A stretch of DNA of 11,337 nt, from the NCBI GenBank assembly GCA_964570325.1, contig CAZMXS010000105.1:1-11337 (forward strand). Reading direction: 5' to 3'. This stretch comes from CAZMXS01 sp964570325. Its GTDB lineage: Bacteria; Verrucomicrobiota; Kiritimatiellia; CAIQIC01; CAZMXS01. The notes below the pieces were generated by a model. That model searched no databases and was not told where the DNA came from. It saw nothing but the letters and a program-made list of their open reading frames with translations. The number at the start of each line of letters is the position of its first letter. Positions within the stretch are counted from its first letter, which is position 1. A program made the position numbers and the translations under genes. Shown one piece after another: positions 1 through 6,151 of this stretch.

Positions 1-716
1 GCTCCATTCAGGATCTCGACGCGGCTGGCCCGACCCGCAGAACCACAGACAAAGTCATTGGTGGCATAAAGAATGGAACTGGCGCCGGTCAGCAAAATCC
101 GGTTGTTGTTGCCTCCCTCCTCGCCGATGTAGACGTAGTTGGCAGCGACCGTGCCGCCGTAGACGAGCAAGCTGTTCCATGAGGCCGTGTCCGCCCATCC
201 GACCGTCACCTGCCGCGCCGCCAATATGCCGCCATTCGACACGGTCACGCTGTTGGCGGAGCCCGCGTATCCAATGTTGAACTCGTCATTGACTGGCAGG
301 ACGAAGATCGAGCCGAATCCGGTAACCGATATCGAGTTGTTGGACGATGCCGGATCGAAAGCGACGAAGAAGTCGTTGCTCAGGATCATCTTCCCGCCGG
401 CGACGATCGTCAGCCGGTTGAACGAGCCGTAGCCACCGATATAGCCTCCGGAACCGGTCGACCATGTAGAGCCGGCGCCGGTCACTGTGGCGGAGTTGAA
501 CCCGGCTTCGGCCATGACGCCGACGGCCGACCAGTTGGTCGTGTTCAGTACGCCGCCGCTGGTCACGATCAGCGTGTTATTGGTGCCGGTGTAGCCGATG
601 ATCACGCCTTCGGGCTTGTTGCTGTAGACGCCGGAAATGATCAGGCTGGTGTTGCTTTCAGCAAAGACGGTGGCGGCGAACGCAAGAAGAACCGTGACGA
701 TGCGAAATAGGGACAT
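1..716 (-). CDS. Secreted T5SS/PEP-CTERM-associated repeat protein (N-terminal part, runs off window)
   Basis: Open frame starting at the ATG at 714-716 and still open at base 1, giving 238 residues of a longer protein. Residues 1-19 look like a signal peptide: a short basic start, a hydrophobic core (IVTVLLAFAATV) and an AxA-like end (VFA, cut before ESN). The rest is made of about eight imperfect units of roughly 25 residues, each with an IGY/VGW-type turn, a Ser/Thr/Asn/Gly stretch, a short beta strand (LTIVAGGKM, VTVSNGGIL) and a GGxL or GSxW turn. This is the pattern of the T5SS/PEP-CTERM-associated repeat, predicted to fold as a right-handed beta-helix in autotransporter passengers and large surface proteins. 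A good Shine-Dalgarno (AAGGAG, 727-732) lies 10 bases from the ATG. The C-terminal anchor (beta-barrel or PEP-CTERM) would be outside the window, so the export route is unknown. The function is probably surface-exposed or adhesive, by inference only. Confidence 0.8.
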   Translation of the reverse strand, partial: MSLFRIVTVLLAFAATVFAESNTSLIISGVYSNKPEGVIIGYTGTNNTLIVTSGGVLNTTNWSAVGVMAEAGFNSATVTGAGSTWSTGSGGYIGGYGSFNRLTIVAGGKMILSNDFFVAFDPASSNNSISVTGFGSIFVLPVNDEFNIGYAGSANSVTVSNGGILAARQVTVGWADTASWNSLLVYGGTVAANYVYIGEEGGNNNRILLTGASSILYATNDFVCGSAGRASRVEILNG

Positions 717-750
717 GGCGAATCAACTCCTTGTCTGGATCAGGCTTCCT

Positions 751-778
751 ATTCTCCGGAACACCGGGGCGGTGTCAA
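751..778 (-). promoter_or_regulatory. Predicted sigma-70-type promoter of the repeat protein gene
   Basis: Read on the minus strand: TTGACA (773-778, a perfect -35), a 16-bp spacer, then GAGAAT (751-756, 4 of 6 to TATAAT). The predicted start is near 744, about 28 bases before the ATG, leaving room for the AAGGAG at 727-732. It is based only on consensus match and position. Confidence 0.5.
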
Positions 779-790
779 AGAAGAATTGTC

Positions 791-814
791 GCCGCCGGTT
801 CGCGAACCGGCGGC
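791..814. repeat. Perfect 24-bp palindrome upstream of the repeat protein promoter
   Basis: The half GCCGCCGGTTCG is followed directly by its exact reverse complement CGAACCGGCGGC, with no spacer. The centre is about 60 bp upstream of the predicted start of the minus-strand gene, where an activator-type dimer could bind. It could also act as a terminator stem or a REP-like repeat unit. There is no T-tract on either side, which argues against a simple intrinsic terminator. Confidence 0.6.
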
Positions 815-866
815 GCGCAGGGTGAACGGCGGCTGCTACCCTGACTTTCGCACGAAGCGGCAGGGA

Positions 867-896
867 GGAGTTCTGGGGTCAGGAGTCCTAGGGTCA
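867..896. repeat. Two tandem copies of a 15-bp imperfect repeat next to the RAYT relic
   Basis: Copy 1 (867-881) is GGAGTTCTGGGGTCA and copy 2 (882-896) is GGAGTCCTAGGGTCA, 13 of 15 identical and abutting. They are followed by CACATCTATAGATTCAA up to the stop of the transposase relic. From memory, similar GGGTCA plus TCTATAGA sequences lie at the ends of RAYT genes in several phyla, so this is probably the non-coding end of the same mobile unit. The repeat itself is directly visible; the link to RAYT is inference. Confidence 0.55.
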
Positions 897-911
897 CATC
901 TATAGATTCAA

Positions 912-1142
912 TTATTCACTGACCCGCTTTAAGGCGTCGCGCGCGTCTTCGCGTCGCACCCGCCGGCGTTCGAAATAGCGAATCGCTTCACTCACGGCGG
1001 CATAATCCAAGCCCCCGGCGCGCGCCCCCAATTCGCGCAGCGTCAACCCCGTGCTCCGCCGCGCCACCGCCTCCGCCCATGTCGTGCGCGCCGCCAACCC
1101 CCTTCGCCCCGGTGTTTCCCGCCCGACTTTAAGGCACCGGCG
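912..1142 (-). pseudogene. RAYT (REP-associated tyrosine transposase, Y1_Tnp family) C-terminal relic
   Basis: The minus frame ending at TAA 912-914 encodes KVGRETPGRRGLAARTTW, then TGLTLRELGARAGGLDYAAV, SEAIRYFERRRV and ALKRVSE. The block LTLRELG-AGG-DYAAVS-AI-RFE is the DnaA-like helix-turn-helix found at the C-terminus of long RAYT transposases. The Y1 catalytic part, with its HxH motif and catalytic tyrosine, should precede it but is absent: the recognisable similarity begins near 1140 and the PIN gene stop lies at 1156. A Met codon at 1193 would open this frame inside the PIN gene, but no ribosome site supports it. Loss of about two thirds of the protein makes it a pseudogene. Known RAYTs mobilise or maintain REP palindromes; this copy cannot be active alone. 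The element was probably truncated when the toxin-antitoxin block arrived or by an earlier deletion. Confidence 0.7.
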
Positions 1143-1155
1143 CGGTTCGCAGCCG

Positions 1156-1569
1156 CTATTTCTTAATGGATGCCAGCAACTCGTCTGGACCAAGAGCTTT
1201 TATGGCTGAATTACGAAAGTCTCGTGTATTTCGAGTCACAATGGCATCTGCCCCGGCAAGGCGCCCCGACTGTTCCAAAACGGCATCTTCAAAATCCGCT
1301 ATTCGGCTTCGAAACGCTTCTTCGATTACCGGACGATTGACTGGAGCAATCTCGAACAATTCAAGCAATTTACGGAGCGCTTCGCGGCTTTCGGGACGAT
1401 TGAGGGACTGCACCAGGAGGTAGTCAATCGTGGTAATTGTTGTCGCACAAAGCAATCCTTCGATTTCCGATTGCTCAACCAATGCAAACACCTTGGCCGC
1501 GGCGTCAATGAATGGCCGACGATCAAGCAAGACATCGAGAACAACGTTTGTGTTGATGATTACCCTCAC
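1156..1569 (-). CDS. PIN-domain toxin (VapC-like ribonuclease), first catalytic Asp replaced by Asn
   Basis: 137 residues, a normal size for a single PIN domain. The start is GTG at 1567-1569, overlapping the antitoxin stop (GTGA) and preceded 8 bases away by AGGGAG (1578-1583). Recognisable PIN features, of the PIN_3 (PF13470) type: the N-terminal strand with xTNVVLDVLLDRRPF, the CATTITTIDYL segment, the acidic cluster DFEDA (92-96), GADAIVTRN (106-114) and a final RDF. Family members are Mg2+-dependent ribonucleases that cut tRNA or mRNA and are held inactive by the upstream antitoxin. Unusually, residue 6 is Asn (codon AAC, complement of 1552-1554), where the family has the first metal-binding Asp (DTN). 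A single G-to-A change would explain it. The toxin may be weak or dead, or this may be a natural variant. Base composition, about 50% G+C, suggests recent arrival. Confidence 0.85.
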   Translation of the reverse strand: MRVIINTNVVLDVLLDRRPFIDAAAKVFALVEQSEIEGLLCATTITTIDYLLVQSLNRPESREALRKLLELFEIAPVNRPVIEEAFRSRIADFEDAVLEQSGRLAGADAIVTRNTRDFRNSAIKALGPDELLASIKK

Positions 1570-1805
1570 AAGTACTTCTCCCTGAGATGCTTTTTGTATG
1601 TCGCCACTGATGCACCCTTATTCTTGAGCACGCCAACCAGGGATGCGGTTACTGGAGGAAGATTGGCGTGCCCGTGTTGTGTGCCAGCTAGCGAGTCAAA
1701 GAACTCGCCCACCATCTGTGACACAGATTTGCCTCGACGATTGGCTTCTGTCTTAGCGGTGTCAACAAGTGCGTCATCCATGCGTAATGTGAGCTTTGTA
1801 TTCAT
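1566..1805 (-). CDS. DUF6364-family antitoxin, ribbon-helix-helix type
   Basis: 79 residues from the ATG at 1803-1805 (MNTKLTLRMDDALV). A 12-codon upstream extension from a TTG at 1839-1841 is possible in frame but has no support. Residues 2-40 form a ribbon-helix-helix-like unit: strand TKLTLRMD, helix DALVDTAKTEANRRG, then KSVSQMVGEFFDSLAG. The tail LPPVTASLVGVL and YKKHLREKYL is typical of DUF6364 antitoxins and probably wraps the PIN toxin. It is the first gene of the operon and shares four bases with the toxin start, so translation is probably coupled. No Shine-Dalgarno is visible before the ATG. A TATAAA box (complement of 1825-1830) lies close upstream, so the transcript may have a very short leader. 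Such antitoxins usually repress their own operon. Confidence 0.87.
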   Translation of the reverse strand: MNTKLTLRMDDALVDTAKTEANRRGKSVSQMVGEFFDSLAGTQHGHANLPPVTASLVGVLKNKGASVATYKKHLREKYL

Positions 1806-1834
1806 GACGTACACGCTGTGGTATTTTATACGTC
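1806..1834 (-). promoter_or_regulatory. Inverted repeat and TATA box at the toxin-antitoxin promoter
   Basis: GACGTA (1806-1811) and its complement TACGTC (1829-1834) flank 17 bp that contain a minus-strand TATAAAAT. The arms are exact. They end right at the antitoxin ATG, so a bound ribbon-helix-helix dimer would cover the promoter. Candidate autoregulatory operator. No good -35 box lies at the right distance from the TATA box; a nearby TTGACA is only 5 bp from it. Confidence 0.4.
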
Positions 1835-1953
1835 TTGTCAATTATCTTTATCTGCGAATCGGGATAGGGGGCGCTTTGCGGCTCGGCCTACCTGAACCGA
1901 GGTCTTGCACCTCCTAGCTATCGGACATGCCCGGCATACACGTCAGAGGTGAG

Positions 1954-1984
1954 TTTCGTTTTGCCCGCACCGGACAAAACGAAA
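1954..1984. repeat. Stem-loop TTTCGTTTTG / CAAAACGAAA
   Basis: Exact 10-bp arms at 1954-1963 and 1975-1984, extended outward by GAG/CTC if one A is bulged, and inward by CC/GG after one mismatch. The loop is about 5-11 bases. There is no poly-T on either side. It may be a repeat copy or a transcript-end structure for the convergence-free spacer; its role is unknown. Confidence 0.5.
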
Positions 1985-2091
1985 ACTCGATCTCTTGGTT
2001 AGGGACTCTCTTTGTCCTCTTCCCATGGTCCGCCCCCGGGGCGACCCGGTCCGCCTGCGCGCGGCGCGCCCTGCGATCACGCCCCCCCCGC

Positions 2092-2108
2092 GCATGGCTT
2101 CGCCATGC
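2092..2108. repeat. Short stem-loop GCATGGC-TTC-GCCATGC
   Basis: Exact 7-bp arms around a 3-base loop, about 40 bases upstream of the glnE start. It could shape the glnE leader RNA or be chance in G+C-rich DNA. Confidence 0.35.
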
Positions 2109-2146
2109 TTGTCGTTCCGCGATCGGGCGTTTAGGATGGGCTGCCG

Positions 2147-5100
2147 ATGAAGCCCGAGATTCAAACACTCCAAGCGCTGTGCCCGGCCGTTGACCCGGCC
2201 CTGACGCGGGAGCATTACGCGCGGTTGAGCGACGAATACTGGGAACGCTTCGATTTGGACGCCATCGCCGTGCAACTCGCCGCGCTGGCCCGCCTCACGC
2301 CGGAACATCCCGCCGAGGTGGTAGTCCGGCGCGCCGAGGATGGCGCGATCGAATGTACGGTCATGGCCTTCGATTACCCGTTCGAGTTCTCCCTGATTAC
2401 CGGCGTACTCTCCGGCATGGGGTTGAGCATCCAGTCCGGCGACATCTTCACCTACGCGCGCGCCGCCAGCGACACGCAGGCCCAGACGCCCGATCAGTAC
2501 TACGAGCGACGCATTGCGCTCAATCCGCTCCGACGCCGGCGGATCATTGACCACTTCTCCGGTCAAGCGCCCATCGCGGAGCCATTTGAACAGTGGACCG
2601 CTCGCTTGAGCGCGCGTATGACCGAGATCATGCAATGGTTGGAGCAAGGCACGCCCGATGCCGCCACGCGCGCCAAGCAGCGGGTCAACGAATGGGTCAC
2701 GGAGCAACTGGTCCGCCAGCGCGCCGCATCCCAGCCCGTCCTCTACCCCGTCGAAATCCAAACCGACCAGGATCTCCCTGATTGCACGCGCATTAAAGTG
2801 GTCGCGCAGGACACGCCGGCGTTTCTTTATTCCCTGACCACCGCCCTCTCCTTGCATGGCATTTCGATCGAACGGGTCCGCATTCGCACCATCCACGGAC
2901 GGGTCGAGGACGAAATCGAATTCACCGACCTTTCCGGCCGGCCGGTGCGCGACGCGGAGCGCCTCAACCAGGTCAAACTCTCCGTCCTCTTCACCAAGCA
3001 ATTCACGTACTTTCTCGACAAAGCGCCGGACCCTTACAAGGCGCTCGCCCGCTTCGAGCAGATGATGGAGGACATCCTGCGGCTGCCGGAGCGCGGCCAG
3101 TGGCTGGAATATCTGTCCAACCCGCGGGCCCTGCAGGACCTGGCGCGCCTGCTGGGAGCCAGCGACTACATCTGGGAGGATTTCATCCGCCTTCAGTACG
3201 AGGCTTTGCTGCCAATCCTCCAGCCGCACGTTGGCGGGCGCCGACTGTTGGAGCCGGTAGAGACCTTGCCGGCCCGCCTGGCGCAGATCCTGGCGGGCGC
3301 CGCCACCTTCGCGGAGCAACGCCGACGCCTGAACGAATTCAAGGATCGCGAACTGTACCTGATTGATCTTGACCACATCCTCAACCCGCGCGCCGGCTTT
3401 CGCGCGCTCACCGAGCGGCTCACCCGGCTGGCGGAGACAGTGACGCGCGCCGCGGCGGAGATCGTTCACGCCGAACTGGCGCGCCGCCACGGGCGGCCAC
3501 GGACGGTGGGCGGGTTGGAGGCCCGCTATGCCCTGCTCGGGCTGGGCAAGTTCGGCGGCGCGGCGCTGGGCTACGCCTCCGATATCGAGGTGCTGTTCGT
3601 TTATAGCGACCAGGGTGAAACAGACGGCCCGGAGCGGATCACCAACGACGAATTCTATGGGCGGCTGGCCGAGGAATTCGCGCGATTCATCGAGGCCAAG
3701 CGCGAGGGCATCTTCCACGTGGACCTGCGCCTGCGCCCGCACGGCAATGCGGGGCCGCGCGCCTGCAGTCTCGAAAGTTTCTGCCGCTACTACGGGCCCG
3801 GCGGCCCGGCGCACTCGCTGGAGCGGCTGGCGCTGGTGCGCCTGCGCGCCGTCGGGGGCGACGCGGGGCTTGGCCGCCAAGTCGAGCGCCTGCGCGACGA
3901 GTTCATCTACGCCACGACCAGCATTCAACTGCCCGAACTGCGGGACTTCCGGCTGCGCCAATATGCGGACAAGCGACGGGCAGACGGCTATAACGCCAAA
4001 TTCAGCCCTGGCGCGCTGGTGGACTTGGAGAACGCGGTGCAGATTCTGCAGGTCATGTATGCCGGGCGCGAACCCGCACTGCGCACCCCCCTGACCCACG
4101 AGGCGCTGGCGGCATTGGAACGGGCCGGTGTGCTGGCGCCCGAGGAGTTCGCGCGGCTGAGCGCCGCGTACGATTTTCTCCGCCAACTCATCAATGGCCT
4201 CCGGATGTTGCGCGGCTCGGCGCGCGACCTGTTCCTGCCGCCGGCGGGCTCGGAGGAGTTCCTGCACCTGGCCCGGCGGATGGGCTACGAGGAGCGGAAC
4301 GAATTTCGGCCGGAGCAGCAGCTCAGCCTGGAGTTCGAACTGCGCACGGCGGCCGTGCGCGCGTTCGTCGAGAAACACTTCGGACGCGCGGCTCTGCCGG
4401 GCCCGGCAATCGGCAACGTGGCCGACCTGGTGCTCTCCGAAAGCGCGCCCGAGGAATTGCGGCGCCGGGTGCTGGCGGCAGCCGGCTTCGTCAATCCAGA
4501 CCGCGCGTACGTCAATCTGCGCGCAATGGCCGGCGACCGCGCGCGCCGCGATCTCTTCGCCGGCCTGGCCGTGCTCGCAAGCGATATGCTCCGGCGTGAA
4601 CCGGACCCGGACATGGCGCTCAACAACTGGGAACGCTTCATCAATGTCCTGCCCGATCCCGCCGCGCATTATCAGGCGCTGCTGGCCCAGCCGCGGCGAC
4701 TGGAGATCCTGCTGGGAATTTTCGCGCGCAGCCAATTCCTCGCCGACACGCTGATTCGCAATCCAGAATTTCTCGACTGGATCACCGACCCGGCCCACCT
4801 GCATAAGACGCTCACGCGCGCCGGGTTGGCGACCGACCTGGCTGCGCTGGGGGCCGGCGCGCCCGACCACGCCGCGTGGCTGGATGCGCTGCGGCGCTGG
4901 CGGCGGCGCGAAATCCTGCGCATCGGCACGCGCGACATGGGGCTGGGCGTGCCCACCCGCGAAGTCATGCAGGATCTCGCGATCCTGGCCGACGCCGTCA
5001 TTGACGCCACGCTCAATCGCATCCTGGCGGAGGATTCCCCTGGTTCACCGGCAGCGCCGGAACCCTTTTGTGTCCTCGCCTTCGGCAAGCTTGGCGGCAA

Positions 5101-5929
5101 CGAGTTGAACTACAGCTCGGATGTGGACCTGCTCGGCGTTTACGACCCGCCGGAAGACACGCCCACCGCCCGCGAGCGTTATCGCCGGATCATGGAGCGG
5201 CTGCATGCGGATATCTCCCGGCACACCGAGGAAGGCTACGCTTACCGTGTGGATTTACGGCTGCGGCCGTATGGCGGCGCCGGGGAACTCGTCTACTCCA
5301 TCGCCGCGCTGAAGCGCTATTACACCGAGGCCGCCGCGCCGTGGGAAATCCAGGCCCTGCTCAAGCTCCGGCCGGTCGCCGGGCAGTTGGCGGTCGGAGA
5401 CGCGCTGCTGCGGGAACTGCGGCCGATCCTGACCCGGCCGCGGCCGGCGGCGGAGGTGGCGCGCGCCATTCAAGCCATGCGCGCGGCCGCGTTGAAGCAG
5501 CAGTCACGGAAACAACCGGGGGGCGGCGCAGTGGATGTCAAAAGCGGCGCCGGCGGTCTGCGCGAGATCGAGTTCCTCGCGCAGGGCCTGCAATTGATCC
5601 ACGCTCATCAATATCCGGAGCTGATTAACGGCAACACCCTGCAGGCGCTCGAACGCCTTGCCGCGTGCGGCGTCCTGCCGGAGAGGATCGCCGCCGAACT
5701 GACCGCCGACTACCTTTTCCTGCGCCGGGTGGAACATTACCTCCAGATTCTGGAGGACCGCCAGATTCATGCCTTGCCCACCGCACCCGCTGAACTCGAG
5801 GCGCTCGGCAAACGCGTCCTCGGCACGGACGCCACCGCGACCATGTTCATGGAACATTTGGATAACTGCCTCAAACGCGTCCACGAGACCTATACCAGCC
5901 AGTTGCGGGCATTAGGCGGCGAGGGATAG
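2147..5929 (+). CDS. glnE: Glutamine synthetase adenylyltransferase / adenylyl-removing enzyme with N-terminal ACT-like region
   Basis: 1260 residues against about 950 in E. coli GlnE. The enzyme attaches AMP to, and removes it from, a tyrosine of GlnA in the cytoplasm. Residues about 55-105 are weakly ACT-like (DYPFEFSLITGVLSGMGLSI). Residues about 213-290 are a clear ACT-type fold (TRIKVVAQDTPAFLYSL, LHGISIERVRIRTIHG, VEDEIEFTD), resembling the glutamine-sensing ACT domains of GlnD. The catalytic part is the usual duplicated nucleotidyltransferase. The first half has GLGKFGGAALGYASDIE (465-481) and VDLRLRPHGNAGP (525-537). The second has AFGKLGGNELNYSSDVD (978-994), VDLRLRPYGGAG (1035-1046), GGLREIEFLAQ (1136-1146) and FLRRVEHYLQILEDRQIHALP (1191-1211 approx.). 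The first half has DxE instead of DxD and a changed helical segment (VDLENAVQ; NGLRMLRGSARDLFLP). It is followed by glnA, its substrate, after 374 bp. The start was chosen as the first Met of the frame; the ribosome site is weak. Confidence 0.93.
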   Translation: MKPEIQTLQALCPAVDPALTREHYARLSDEYWERFDLDAIAVQLAALARLTPEHPAEVVVRRAEDGAIECTVMAFDYPFEFSLITGVLSGMGLSIQSGDIFTYARAASDTQAQTPDQYYERRIALNPLRRRRIIDHFSGQAPIAEPFEQWTARLSARMTEIMQWLEQGTPDAATRAKQRVNEWVTEQLVRQRAASQPVLYPVEIQTDQDLPDCTRIKVVAQDTPAFLYSLTTALSLHGISIERVRIRTIHGRVEDEIEFTDLSGRPVRDAERLNQVKLSVLFTKQFTYFLDKAPDPYKALARFEQMMEDILRLPERGQWLEYLSNPRALQDLARLLGASDYIWEDFIRLQYEALLPILQPHVGGRRLLEPVETLPARLAQILAGAATFAEQRRRLNEFKDRELYLIDLDHILNPRAGFRALTERLTRLAETVTRAAAEIVHAELARRHGRPRTVGGLEARYALLGLGKFGGAALGYASDIEVLFVYSDQGETDGPERITNDEFYGRLAEEFARFIEAKREGIFHVDLRLRPHGNAGPRACSLESFCRYYGPGGPAHSLERLALVRLRAVGGDAGLGRQVERLRDEFIYATTSIQLPELRDFRLRQYADKRRADGYNAKFSPGALVDLENAVQILQVMYAGREPALRTPLTHEALAALERAGVLAPEEFARLSAAYDFLRQLINGLRMLRGSARDLFLPPAGSEEFLHLARRMGYEERNEFRPEQQLSLEFELRTAAVRAFVEKHFGRAALPGPAIGNVADLVLSESAPEELRRRVLAAAGFVNPDRAYVNLRAMAGDRARRDLFAGLAVLASDMLRREPDPDMALNNWERFINVLPDPAAHYQALLAQPRRLEILLGIFARSQFLADTLIRNPEFLDWITDPAHLHKTLTRAGLATDLAALGAGAPDHAAWLDALRRWRRREILRIGTRDMGLGVPTREVMQDLAILADAVIDATLNRILAEDSPGSPAAPEPFCVLAFGKLGGNELNYSSDVDLLGVYDPPEDTPTARERYRRIMERLHADISRHTEEGYAYRVDLRLRPYGGAGELVYSIAALKRYYTEAAAPWEIQALLKLRPVAGQLAVGDALLRELRPILTRPRPAAEVARAIQAMRAAALKQQSRKQPGGGAVDVKSGAGGLREIEFLAQGLQLIHAHQYPELINGNTLQALERLAACGVLPERIAAELTADYLFLRRVEHYLQILEDRQIHALPTAPAELEALGKRVLGTDATATMFMEHLDNCLKRVHETYTSQLRALGGEG

Positions 5930-6004
5930 CAGTAGATGGGGATCACGGCGTGCGCAACCGCAGCCCCGCACCACAATTACCGGCCAGACACCAAGCGAGC
6001 ATTA

Positions 6005-6081
6005 CAGATTATCTGAATACATAATTGTATTAATCGAAACGCATACACACAATAATGTTGGCGCACTTGTTCAAGGCAACA
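6005..6081 (+). promoter_or_regulatory. Palindromic candidate binding sites upstream of the glnA promoters
   Basis: Three short dyads lie in very AT-rich DNA (about 68% A+T over 6001-6180): CAGAT-T-ATCTG (6005-6015), AATAC-N6-GTATT (6016-6031) and TGTT-N6-AACA (6068-6081). They sit about 95-175 bp upstream of the predicted sigma-54 start, a usual distance for enhancer-type activator sites. None is an exact NtrC site or the NifA TGT-N10-ACA site, so the assignment is tentative. Confidence 0.3.
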
Positions 6082-6094
6082 GAGAATAAAATAG

Positions 6095-6123
6095 TTGTAA
6101 CACATTGATTATCAAAATATAAT
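6095..6123 (+). promoter_or_regulatory. Upstream sigma-70-type promoter of glnA
   Basis: TTGTAA (6095-6100, 4 of 6 to TTGACA), exactly 17 bp, then TATAAT (6118-6123, perfect). The predicted start is near 6130, giving a leader of about 170 bases. It lies just upstream of the -24/-12 promoter, so it would supply basal glnA expression. Confidence 0.6.
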
Positions 6124-6151
6124 ATATGGTGCTGATGCTTTGTTGAAAACT

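Larger units (their letters stand above)
1842..2146. other. Gene-free spacer between the antitoxin and glnE
   Basis: No credible coding frame on either strand; the frames that cross it are low-complexity Arg/Ala-rich shadows. It contains a long stem-loop (1954-1984) and a short one (2092-2108), annotated separately, and a G+C-rich stretch with CGCCCC/GGGGCG and GGCGCGCC palindromes (about 2030-2070). The glnE promoter should lie here, but I could not find a convincing -35/-10 pair. AGGA at 2133-2136, 10 bases before the ATG, is the only ribosome-site candidate for glnE. Confidence 0.6.

Noticed and set aside
187..432. 81-codon plus-strand frame near the window start
   Set aside because: It is opposite the secreted repeat protein, whose signal peptide, repeats and ribosome site are all coherent. 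The plus-strand peptide has no family features.
1471..1917. 148-codon plus-strand frame across the toxin-antitoxin pair
   Set aside because: It is antisense to two recognised overlapping genes and has no domain and no ribosome site.
1943..4870. 975-codon open frame on the minus strand opposite glnE
   Set aside because: It lies antisense to the well-supported GlnE frame. Its protein is rich in Gln, Arg, Ala and Gly with no recognisable domain, as expected from the mirror of a G+C-rich gene. No ribosome site was seen.
5930..6000. Terminator after glnE
   Set aside because: Only a 5-bp pairing (GTGCG with CGCAC) with a long loop and no T-run could be found, too weak to annotate.
5930..6150. Canonical NtrC or NifA enhancer site upstream of glnA
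   Set aside because: I looked for TGT-N10-ACA and the NtrC dyad. Only near misses such as TGT-N10-ACG (6026-6041) and TGT-N8-ACA (6068-6081) were seen, so no site was assigned to a named regulator.
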